DNA of 5,370 bases, taken from assembly GCA_045636245.1 (NCBI GenBank), contig JAZTXA010000009.1, positions 1-5,370 of the forward strand. The letters run 5' to 3'. A program made the position numbers and the translations under genes. Below the pieces are notes generated by a model that was not told the origin of the DNA, made no database searches, and saw nothing but the letters and a program-made list of their open reading frames with translations. This document shows, in pieces, positions 1 through 5,370 of the stretch. Within the stretch, counting starts at the first letter, position 1. Each line of letters opens with the position of its first letter. This DNA is from RGIG7213 sp045636245 (lineage in GTDB: Bacteria > Bacillota > Clostridia > Oscillospirales > CAG-272).

Positions 1-1153
1 CGTCAGCATTAAAGTCATAGAAGGCGTCAAAAATATGAATATATCCAGACTTGTTGTCGTTTCGGCAATAGCAGGTGCCAACGAATACGACATTGTTGTA
101 AGCACTGCACAAACAATGTACAGCCTTGCAATAGAAAAATATCTTGTAAATACGGATAACATCACGAGCATGGATACTTCAAGCGACGTGTGGGATCAGT
201 GGATGATATCACAAACAACCTTACAAGACAAAAATTTCTTTGTAACGGGCGACATCACAACAGCCGATGAAGATTCCTTGTGGGTGATGATGTATAATCA
301 GAACCTTGCAAAGAGTGTCGGAATTGACGAAAATGAGATATCTGATCTTGTAAAAAGCGGAAAATGGACACTTGACAAGCTGTTACAGTACTGCAAGAGC
401 TTTGCATACACAGATCTTGACAAGGATAATGCCGTAAGCCCGAAGGACAGATTTGCAATTGCAACTACTGACCGCATTATGGGTGCGCTTTATTTCGGCG
501 CAGGCAGACGCATCGCTGTAAACGGCGTCCACGGTCTGAATCTTCAGGGAAGCAGTGAGCATGACACTGTACTTGATAAAATTGCAGAAATTTACGTCCC
601 GTCATACCGTTATACGTTTGACTCACGCAATCACAGCACAGACACGTCGCTGTCAAGGCAGATGTTCAATGAGGACAGATCGCTTTTCTTCAGCGACACC
701 CTGAAGGATTACAAGCATTTCAAAAATAAAAGCGGTGTCGTTGTAATTCCCATGCCGAAGGCTGACGAGTCACAGGAAAAATATGCTTCCTTGTACGATT
801 CACAGGCGCCTATGTTTGCAGGTGTTGTTAAAATGCCAAATAACCGTGTTGCACGCTCGGGTGCGGTCATGCAATCACTTGCTGAAGAAGGTAAAAAGCT
901 CCTTACCCCCGCATATTACGGACAGTTCGACGAGCAGTCGCTTGAAATGATGGATCACATCATGGAAAACAGGGTATTTGATTTCGGTTATAACGTGAAT
1001 ATCGGAAACACGAGCAGTATTTATCACGGTATCACAGAGCTTATCAGAAGCAATAATACGAAAGATTACTCGCGTACGTTTTCAAAACTCCACCACACAG
1101 TGACAGCAGCATTGGATGATCTTGAAAAAAGCATTTACTATACACAACAGTGA
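1..1153 (+). CDS. Extracellular solute-binding protein, family 1-type (ABC importer), 5' partial
   Basis: This is the C-terminal part of a substrate-binding protein of an ABC importer. Such proteins usually capture sugars or oligosaccharides outside the membrane as lipoproteins and pass them to a permease pair. The frame is open from base 2, through VSIKVIEGVKN, into the first ATG at 35, so the true start and any signal peptide lie upstream. Counting from that ATG, hallmarks appear in family order: AGANEYDIVV (13-22), a WDQ motif (53-55), TGDITTADEDSLWVMMYNQN (71-90), GKWTLDKLL (109-117), an acidic DLDKDNAVSPKD stretch (127-138), FFSDTLKDY then VVVIPMPKADESQEKYAS (218-252), and LTPAYYGQF followed by LEMMDHIMENRVFDFG (290-318). 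The gene ends in TGA and runs straight into a terminator, so it is last in its transcript. Permease genes, if linked, are upstream and unseen. The substrate cannot be told from sequence; carbohydrate is the family-based guess. Confidence 0.85.
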   Translation, partial: VSIKVIEGVKNMNISRLVVVSAIAGANEYDIVVSTAQTMYSLAIEKYLVNTDNITSMDTSSDVWDQWMISQTTLQDKNFFVTGDITTADEDSLWVMMYNQNLAKSVGIDENEISDLVKSGKWTLDKLLQYCKSFAYTDLDKDNAVSPKDRFAIATTDRIMGALYFGAGRRIAVNGVHGLNLQGSSEHDTVLDKIAEIYVPSYRYTFDSRNHSTDTSLSRQMFNEDRSLFFSDTLKDYKHFKNKSGVVVIPMPKADESQEKYASLYDSQAPMFAGVVKMPNNRVARSGAVMQSLAEEGKKLLTPAYYGQFDEQSLEMMDHIMENRVFDFGYNVNIGNTSSIYHGITELIRSNNTKDYSRTFSKLHHTVTAALDDLEKSIYYTQQ

Positions 1154-1157
1154 GAAC

Positions 1158-1190
1158 AAAAAAACCACGTCTGACGACGTGGTTTTTGTT
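1158..1190 (+). terminator. Intrinsic terminator of the solute-binding protein gene
   Basis: A perfect 7 bp stem, CCACGTC (1165-1171) with GACGTGG (1176-1182) around a TGAC loop, is flanked by an A-run before it and TTTTTGTT after it. The A/T flanks extend the stem by about 5 bp. It begins a few bases after the TGA at 1151-1153. The A-run on the left means it could also work for transcripts coming from the right. Confidence 0.9.
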
Positions 1191-1216
1191 ATTTCATTCA
1201 ACGTGGTGTTGTAGGG
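1183..1216 (+). repeat. Dispersed intergenic repeat, copy 1
   Basis: This stretch matches 2879-2913 in the same orientation: TTTTTGTT, then TTTCATTC, then GTGGT, one variable base and TTGTAGGG, with one 1-base length difference and about five mismatches. In both copies GTAGGG is followed within about 15 bases by CCCG and a GTTTT run, so the unit probably continues as a short G-rich/C-rich hairpin. It overlaps the T-tail of the terminator. The two copies lie in the gaps on either side of the WG-repeat gene. Confidence 0.65.
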
Positions 1217-1258
1217 GACGAAACCCGTTTTTTCTCATTTAATTCGGGCGTGGTGACG

Positions 1259-1314
1259 GTGCGCTCGCCTGCCCCCACGGTTGACGTTGTCAACCGCCAC
1301 AGGCGAAAGCGCAC
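1259..1314. repeat. Long two-tier inverted repeat (56 nt hairpin)
   Basis: The outer arm is GTGCGC (1259-1264) with GCGCAC (1309-1314). It continues as CGCCTG (1266-1271) with CAGGCG (1300-1305) across a small asymmetric bulge. Inside sits CGGTTGAC (1278-1285) with GTCAACCG (1289-1296) around a GTT triloop. About 20 base pairs form in all. It could be a structured RNA, a DNA cruciform, or part of a dispersed intergenic element; nothing in the sequence decides between these. Confidence 0.75.
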
Positions 1315-1341
1315 ATATTTCCTGACGGAAATATGGTTTTT
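1314..1341 (+). repeat. Hairpin followed by a T-run, terminator-like
   Basis: A perfect 9 bp stem, CATATTTCC (1314-1322) with GGAAATATG (1327-1335) around TGAC, is followed by GTTTTTATTTATT. The shape resembles an intrinsic terminator for plus-strand transcripts, but the stem is AT-rich. It could act as a backup to the terminator at 1158-1190. Its TGAC loop is the same as in that terminator. Confidence 0.55.
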
Positions 1342-1366
1342 ATTTATTCAACGCTCCTACGGTTAT

Positions 1367-1393
1367 AATGTTATTCGTCCTGCGAATAACATT
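1367..1393. repeat. Perfect 11 bp inverted repeat
   Basis: AATGTTATTCG (1367-1377) pairs with CGAATAACATT (1383-1393) around a TCCTG loop. TTTCA overlaps its 3' edge at 1392-1396, and the next palindrome begins three bases later. Confidence 0.7.
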
Positions 1394-1398
1394 TCATG

Positions 1399-1408
1399 TC
1401 ACGCGTGA
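1399..1408. repeat. Perfect palindrome TCACGCGTGA
   Basis: A 10 bp perfect palindrome lies just after the preceding hairpin and is followed by TATTTCA, so TTTCA again marks the boundary. An operator is conceivable, but no promoter or divergent gene is nearby. Membership of the hairpin array is the simpler reading. Confidence 0.5.
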
Positions 1409-1470
1409 TATTTCAAGCGGCAGGCATGGCGCCGATACTGTAAAACAAGGCATTACAACAGAAAAAATAT

Positions 1471-1530
1471 AAAAAAATAGGGCGGCTCATTTTGGAAACA
1501 ATTCCTAAAAATGAGCCTGCCCCTTTTGTT
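1471..1530 (-). terminator. Intrinsic terminator of the WG-repeat gene, probably bidirectional
   Basis: The main stem pairs GGGC (1480-1483) and GGCTCATTTT (1484-1493) with AAAATGAGCC (1508-1517) and GCCC (1519-1522), leaving T1518 bulged. An inner GGAA/TTCC pairing (1494-1497, 1502-1505) closes the tip. Read on the minus strand, the stem starts 9 bases after the TAA at 1532-1534 and is followed by a seven-base U-run (complement of A1471-1477). Read on the plus strand, it is followed by TTTTGTTATTATT, so it can stop transcription from both sides. Confidence 0.9.
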
Positions 1531-1531
1531 A

Positions 1532-2857
1532 TTATTGATTATCGAGCTTGGCGAATGCGCACCAGCCGTCATTTACGGTATATGCCAAGAAGACGCCGTC
1601 CGAACATTCTGTTATACGGTCGTATTCAAAGGGAACTACCACACGTCCCTCAAGGTCGATAACGCCTTTTTTGCCGTCCTTGTCACCGACGACCGCAAGA
1701 CCTTCGCAAAACGGCGTTGCGTACGTGTATTTGATTTCAGCCGTCCAGTCATTTTTCAGTGCATAAAAGCCATATTTTCCGTCCTTTTCGAGAAGCATTC
1801 TTTGATTTGAATAGGAAATGAGCTTTGTGCCTGTCGGCGGTGCCAGCTCCTTACCCTTGTAATTCACAAGCACGTCATAATCCTCGGTCAAAACATTTTT
1901 TCTGTAAGCTATTATACGCACCATGACGTAACCGCCGTCAAAGTAAAGTGAGCCTGTACCGTATATATCGGTATTTCCGACGGGAAGTGCTGTAAAAGCT
2001 TCTTTTCCGCTTTCGGTATAGCAGGAAAGCTCACCGTTTTTATAAACTATTCCGTATCCTTCGGAAAAATTATACGCTTTATCGCATGACAGTGAAAAAA
2101 CATCCTCGCCGCTTGCGTTTTTGTATACAAAATTTCCGTTCTCACCCTCGGCATAAAGCGTTTGCGCCTTACCGAGTGTGGGGGATGAATTGAAATAAAG
2201 CCCTTTATCGAGCGATTCTGACCTTTCAAAACTGCCGTTTTTAATGACATAGTCCGCACCGTTTATTCTGAACACGGGCAAGCCGTTTTTATCTCTTTTA
2301 TAAACAAGCTCGGTTATAGTATCCGTCTGCACGGATATGAGCTTTTCACCGTTTGGTGCGTAAACCGTTGAAACACCGCCCTCGCTTGCGATGATATAAC
2401 CCATATAAAGCTCTGCAGAGTAAAAGTCGCTGTCCTTTACGGAGTATTCATACAAACGCTCAATCCCGTCCTTGTTGTAGCTTACCGATGTACCGGGCTT
2501 CAAGACGGTTGAATGGGCATAGCTTTTCGGAAGCTGTATCGGCAGCTTTGCAATTATGTGGTTTTCGCTGTTATAGTTACTGTTTGTAACCTTGTAACCG
2601 CCATTCAAATATTCCTCAGCACCCGGAATTTCCACAGGAGGCTGTGTTTCCTCGGTATAAATGTCGCCGTTTGTTTCCGCAGAGTCTGTCTGCGGAATAT
2701 CCTCCGGCGGTCTTTCCGTTTCTGTCACGTCCTGCTTTCTGTCAATAAATGTGAAGTCGTAATATCCCTCGGCATACATTACCGCCGAAAGCACAGCACC
2801 GCACATAAGGATAACACAAAGCACCGTTATTATTATTTTTTTTCCTGTTTCAGCCAT
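1532..2857 (-). CDS. Membrane-anchored WG-repeat protein of unknown function
   Basis: The product has 441 residues. Residues 7-28 form one hydrophobic segment after a short basic start (METGKK-like), which suits an N-terminal membrane anchor or uncleaved signal; the LMCG at 17-20 does not fit a lipobox well. Residues 40-80 are a Pro/Glu/Thr-rich linker, as in proteins exposed outside the membrane. The C-terminal part carries WG-type repeats: DGKYGFYALKNDW (359-371), FCEGLAVVGDKDGKKGVIDL (383-402) with VVPFEYDRI (407-415), and a last degenerate unit near DGWCAF (430-435). The middle (about 150-350) has looser beta-type units such as FSEGYGIVYKNGEL (263-276), so the whole ectodomain may be a beta-propeller-like fold. 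The family gives no enzymatic role; binding or surface sensing is a guess. The ATG at 2857 is chosen because the anchor follows it, although the ribosome site upstream is weak (CGGACAAAAT). No clear promoter is seen. The gene lies downstream of gyrA but is separated by 255 bp. Confidence 0.85.
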   Translation of the reverse strand: MAETGKKIIITVLCVILMCGAVLSAVMYAEGYYDFTFIDRKQDVTETERPPEDIPQTDSAETNGDIYTEETQPPVEIPGAEEYLNGGYKVTNSNYNSENHIIAKLPIQLPKSYAHSTVLKPGTSVSYNKDGIERLYEYSVKDSDFYSAELYMGYIIASEGGVSTVYAPNGEKLISVQTDTITELVYKRDKNGLPVFRINGADYVIKNGSFERSESLDKGLYFNSSPTLGKAQTLYAEGENGNFVYKNASGEDVFSLSCDKAYNFSEGYGIVYKNGELSCYTESGKEAFTALPVGNTDIYGTGSLYFDGGYVMVRIIAYRKNVLTEDYDVLVNYKGKELAPPTGTKLISYSNQRMLLEKDGKYGFYALKNDWTAEIKYTYATPFCEGLAVVGDKDGKKGVIDLEGRVVVPFEYDRITECSDGVFLAYTVNDGWCAFAKLDNQ

Positions 2858-2878
2858 ATTTTGTCCGTTTAAACCAAT

Positions 2879-2913
2879 TTTTTGTTCGTTTCATTCGGGG
2901 TGGTATTGTAGGG
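2879..2913 (+). repeat. Dispersed intergenic repeat, copy 2
   Basis: This is the partner of 1183-1216, in direct orientation about 1.7 kb away. The shared cores are TTTTTGTT, TTTCATTC, GTGGT and TTGTAGGG. Here the GTAGGG end leads into a clear hairpin (2912-2932), which is only vestigial in copy 1. Confidence 0.65.
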
Positions 2914-2932
2914 CGGGGGTTTATCTCCCGCC
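2912..2932. repeat. GC-rich hairpin at the end of repeat copy 2
   Basis: GGCGGG (2912-2917) pairs with CCCGCC (2927-2932), and further G-U/G-C pairs narrow the loop to TTTAT-like bases. On the plus strand GTTTTAAA follows, so it could terminate weakly in that direction. On the minus strand it would lie in the leader of the WG-repeat gene, about 55-75 bases before its ATG, if transcription reads in from gyrA. Confidence 0.55.
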
Positions 2933-3032
2933 GTTTTAAACCCATTTTCGTTTATTTCATACGGGGCACCGTAGTTTGAAACCCATTCTGTTCAGATAAT
3001 AGATAATAAATGTTTTTGGGTTGTAGTTTAGT

Positions 3033-3051
3033 ATACCGCCATAGGCGGTAT
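3033..3051. repeat. Hairpin ATACCGCC/GGCGGTAT with ATA loop
   Basis: A perfect 8 bp stem (3033-3040 with 3044-3051) around a three-base loop is separated by two bases from the next, larger stem. On the minus strand it is the second structure after gyrA. No U-run follows on that side, so it is not a typical terminator on its own. Confidence 0.55.
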
Positions 3052-3053
3052 GA

Positions 3054-3081
3054 GCATCCCCCGGTGGGGGTCCGGGGATGC
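3054..3081. terminator. GC-rich hairpin downstream of gyrA, possible 3' end signal
   Basis: GCATCCCC (3054-3061) pairs with GGGGATGC (3074-3081), with two more G-C pairs possible across a bulged C. It lies about 31 bases past the gyrA stop. On the minus strand no U-run follows, so a gyrA terminator is uncertain; the paired hairpins may instead stabilise the gyrA mRNA 3' end. On the plus strand GCCGTTTTGTTTT follows, which looks more like a terminator, but no plus-strand gene ends here. Confidence 0.4.
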
Positions 3082-3112
3082 GCCGTTTTGTTTTACATTA
3101 ATATTTATTTTT

Positions 3113-5370
3113 TCACTCTTCACTATTTTCCGAAGCCTCTGTGTCGGGTGCTTCGGGTTCTTCAGGGTCTGTATGTGTGAAGTTTACGACCATGTCGCCC
3201 TCTTCCTTGAAGCGGACAACGATAACGCCGACAGCGGCACGTCCGCATACGCGCACGTCGCTTGCACGGAATCTGATGAGAATACCGTTCATCGTTACGA
3301 TGATGATATCTTCGTCGTCGGAAACCGATGCAATACCCGCAAGCTTGCCCGATTCCTCTGTTATCTTATGGCACACAACACCCTTACCGCCGCGGCCGTG
3401 TACTGAATAGTTTTCAAATTCCGTACGCTTGCCGTAGCCCTTTTCGGTTATGGACAAAAGCTTCTTGCCTTCCTCGCATACAGCCGCACCCGTTACAAAG
3501 TCGCCCTCTGCAAGTCTTACACCGCGGACACCCTTCGATGCTCTGCCCATTTCTCTTACGTGGCGTTCATTGAAGCATACCGCCTGACCCTCATGTGTAC
3601 ATACCACAACGTCACGGCTTCCGTCAGTAAGACGGACAAACAAAAGCTCGTTGCCTTCTTCAAGCAATATTGCGATTTTACCGCCTTTTCTTCTCTGCTC
3701 AAACTCGGAAAGCTTCGTCTTCTTGACAGTACCGTTCTTCGTTACCATCAAGAGATATCCGCCCTTGGAGAAGTCATCAACAGGCACAAGCGCTGTTATC
3801 TTTTCGTTTTCCGCAAGGTCGATAACGTTTACGATATTTGAGCCCTTTGACGTTCTGCTGCCCTTCGGGAGTGAATATACCTTCTTCATAAACACACGTC
3901 CCGTATTCGTAAACATCATCATGTACGAATGGCTGTGAGCCGCAACTACGTTTATAACGAAGTCATCTTCCTTCGTTGTCATGCTCTTAAGTCCCTTACC
4001 GCCCTTATTCTGTACGGAATAATCGGATGCGGGCTGCATCTTGATGTAACCGCCGTATGTAAGGGTTACAACACAGTTTTCACGCTCGATAAGGTCCTCG
4101 TCTATTATTTCCTCGTCGGATTCTTCTATTCTTGTTCTTCTTTCATCACCGAACTTATCTCTTATCTGGATAAGCTCCTCTTTGATGATGGCGTGAAGCT
4201 TTGCATCGTCCGCAAGCACGCCCTCAAGCTCTGTGATAAGTACGCGGAGCTTGGAAAGCTCTTCTTCTATCTTGAATGTTTCAAGATTCGACAGCTTACC
4301 TAACTGCATTTCGACGATAGCCTGCGCCTGAACGTCATCAAGCTCAAATCTCTCGCACAGGCTGAGCTTTGCGTCAGGGATAGACTTTGATGTACGGATA
4401 ATGCTTATAACCTCGTCGATATTGTCAATTGCAATATGAAGTCCTTCAAGTATATGCGCACGCTTTTTCGCCTTGTCAAGGTCGAATTCGACACGGCGGC
4501 GCACAACTTCTTCCTGGTGTGCGATGTAGTGCTTGAGTATTTCCTTAAGGGAAAGACACTTCGGCTCACCGTTTACAAGCGCCAACATATTGACAGCGCA
4601 CGTATCCTGAAGCTGTGTATATTTATAAAGCTGATTGAGTATGACCTGACCGTTTGCATCACGTCTGTACTCAATAACTATCTTCATTCCGTGACGTCCG
4701 CTTTCGTCGCGGAGCGCGGTGATACCCTCTATCTTCTTTGCCTTTACAAGCTCTGCCATGCTCATTACAAGCATTGCCTTGTTGACCATGTAGGGTATTT
4801 CGTAAATTTCTATTCTGTGCTTGTCCTCAAAAACTTCGGCGCGTGCACGTACCACAACTCTGCCGTGGCCCGTTGCATACGCATCGTATATTCCCTGTGT
4901 GCCGTGGATGGTGGCATACGTCGGGAAGTCGGGACCTTTGATGAACGTCATAAGCTCTCTTACGTCCGCCTCGGGGTTTTCCATAAGATACACCGTGCCG
5001 TCAATAACCTCACGCAGGTTGTGGGGCGGCACGTTGGTCGCCATACCTACGGCAATACCTATCGAGCCGTTTACAAGCAGGTTGGGAAAGCGTGCGGGGA
5101 GAACCTGCGGCTCTTTTCTGGTGTTGTCGAAGTTCGGATCGTAATCAATTACGTTTTTCTCGATATCAGCGAGCATATAGTCAGCAAGACGTGACATTCT
5201 TGCTTCCGTATAACGGTACGCCGCCGCACCGTCACCGTCAACGTTACCGAAGTTACCCTTACCGTCTATAAGTGTATAGCGAAGCGAAAAGGGCTGTGCC
5301 AATCGTACCATCGAATCGTACACGGCAGAGCCCCCGTGCGGATGGTATCGTACGAGCACCTTACCGACTG
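3113..5370 (-). CDS. gyrA: DNA gyrase subunit A, 5' partial
   Basis: GyrA is the DNA cleavage and rejoining subunit of gyrase, which with GyrB introduces negative supercoils using ATP. The frame runs off the right edge. The apparent GTG start at 5359 is an internal Val, preceded in frame by V-G-K, so roughly 70 residues are missing. Counting from that Val as residue 1 (add 72 for E. coli numbers): YHPHGGSAVYD (5-15, quinolone region), catalytic Tyr50 in AAAYRYTEARM (codon 5210-5212), NLLVNGSIGIAVGMATNVPP (93-112), a coiled-coil arm (about 282-400), and a C-terminal six-bladed DNA-wrapping propeller (about 427-730) ending in an acidic tail like other GyrA proteins. The GyrA box position reads QNKGGKG (450-456, bases 3992-4012) rather than QRRGGKG. 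The full length, tail and box context favour GyrA over ParC. gyrB may lie upstream, out of view. Confidence 0.95.
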   Translation of the reverse strand, partial: VGKVLVRYHPHGGSAVYDSMVRLAQPFSLRYTLIDGKGNFGNVDGDGAAAYRYTEARMSRLADYMLADIEKNVIDYDPNFDNTRKEPQVLPARFPNLLVNGSIGIAVGMATNVPPHNLREVIDGTVYLMENPEADVRELMTFIKGPDFPTYATIHGTQGIYDAYATGHGRVVVRARAEVFEDKHRIEIYEIPYMVNKAMLVMSMAELVKAKKIEGITALRDESGRHGMKIVIEYRRDANGQVILNQLYKYTQLQDTCAVNMLALVNGEPKCLSLKEILKHYIAHQEEVVRRRVEFDLDKAKKRAHILEGLHIAIDNIDEVISIIRTSKSIPDAKLSLCERFELDDVQAQAIVEMQLGKLSNLETFKIEEELSKLRVLITELEGVLADDAKLHAIIKEELIQIRDKFGDERRTRIEESDEEIIDEDLIERENCVVTLTYGGYIKMQPASDYSVQNKGGKGLKSMTTKEDDFVINVVAAHSHSYMMMFTNTGRVFMKKVYSLPKGSRTSKGSNIVNVIDLAENEKITALVPVDDFSKGGYLLMVTKNGTVKKTKLSEFEQRRKGGKIAILLEEGNELLFVRLTDGSRDVVVCTHEGQAVCFNERHVREMGRASKGVRGVRLAEGDFVTGAAVCEEGKKLLSITEKGYGKRTEFENYSVHGRGGKGVVCHKITEESGKLAGIASVSDDEDIIIVTMNGILIRFRASDVRVCGRAAVGVIVVRFKEEGDMVVNFTHTDPEEPEAPDTEASENSEE

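Larger units (their letters stand above)
1217..1470. other. Non-coding gap with clustered hairpins; no gene seen
   Basis: About 250 bases between convergent genes have no coding frame with a plausible start and ribosome site. A second degenerate repeat unit (AACCCG, T-run, CATTTAATTCGGGCGTGG, about 1222-1253) follows repeat copy 1. Then come four inverted repeats listed separately, the last two followed directly by TTTCA. The stretch 1415-1470 holds a GGCGCC palindrome at 1428-1433 and otherwise nothing I can name. Confidence 0.7.
2867..2974 (+). repeat. Imperfect tandem repeat in the gyrA to WG-gene gap
   Basis: Two units align over about 45 bases with a period near 66. Unit 1 begins GTTTAAACCAATTTT at 2867 and contains GTTTCATTCGGGG. 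Unit 2 begins GTTTTAAACCCATTTT at 2933 and contains TTTATTTCATACGGGG. Both then reach GTAG. A truncated third start, GTTTGAAACCCATTCTGTTC, lies at 2974-2993. Unit 1 contains dispersed repeat copy 2. Confidence 0.6.

Noticed and set aside
35..60. ATG at 35 with an upstream GAAGG as the true start of the solute-binding protein
   Set aside because: The frame is open to the window edge, and the first residues after this ATG fall in the middle of the conserved family fold (AGANEYDIVV comes almost at once), with no signal peptide. The start must be upstream.
1259..1440. CRISPR array or attachment site
   Set aside because: The hairpins differ in sequence and there are no equal repeats with regular spacers; no integrase, tRNA gene or cas gene is present.
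1396..1443. A 15-codon open frame (ATG at 1396 to TAA) in the hairpin gap
   Set aside because: It has no ribosome site, overlaps a palindrome, and is short enough to occur by chance.
1511..1810. Plus-strand open frame of 99 codons opposite the end of the WG-repeat gene
   Set aside because: Its start lies inside the terminator stem, and its product is the antisense of the WG repeats.
2905..2910. TACAAT on the minus strand as a -10 box for the WG-repeat gene
   Set aside because: No acceptable -35 sequence lies 16-18 bases upstream, and the site falls inside the dispersed repeat (TTGTAGGG), so its sequence is explained by that.
4436..5194. Long plus-strand open frame of 252 codons opposite gyrA
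   Set aside because: It lies entirely antisense to a clearly conserved gyrA and its translation is Cys/His/Tyr-rich with no recognisable motif, as expected of a shadow frame.
5357..5359. GTG at 5359 as the start of gyrA
   Set aside because: In-frame V-G-K codons precede it and match the GyrA core; it corresponds to about position 73 of E. coli GyrA.

Overview
The window looks like ordinary chromosome from an uncultured or gut-type Clostridia (Oscillospirales/Ruminococcaceae-like) bacterium. This is inferred from a Firmicutes-style GyrA, a solute-binding protein of a type abundant in gut Clostridia, a WG-repeat protein, and intergenic DNA full of short hairpins. No 16S or other decisive marker is present, so the taxonomy is tentative.

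Layout, left to right. (1) Positions 1-1153, plus strand: the 3' part of a family 1-type extracellular solute-binding protein, ending in a strong intrinsic terminator. (2) Positions 1154-1531: a non-coding gap holding that terminator, one copy of a dispersed 34-35 nt repeat, a series of tightly packed hairpins, and a second terminator that serves the next gene. (3) Positions 1532-2857, minus strand: a membrane-anchored protein of 441 residues with C-terminal WG repeats. (4) Positions 2858-3112: a second non-coding gap with another copy of the dispersed repeat, an imperfect tandem repeat and two GC-rich hairpins. (5) Positions 3113-5370, minus strand: most of gyrA (DNA gyrase subunit A), cut by the right edge of the window.

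The solute-binding gene and the WG-repeat gene converge on gap 2. The WG-repeat gene lies downstream of gyrA on the same strand, but a 255 bp structured gap separates them, so an operon is not evident. The three genes have no obvious shared pathway: one belongs to sugar-type ABC import, one is a cell-surface protein of unknown role, and one is the housekeeping topoisomerase.

I found no new multi-gene system. The points worth a second look are the repeat and hairpin elements in both gaps and several unusual residues in GyrA: Gly at the Asp82 position of the quinolone-resistance region, and a degenerate GyrA box.
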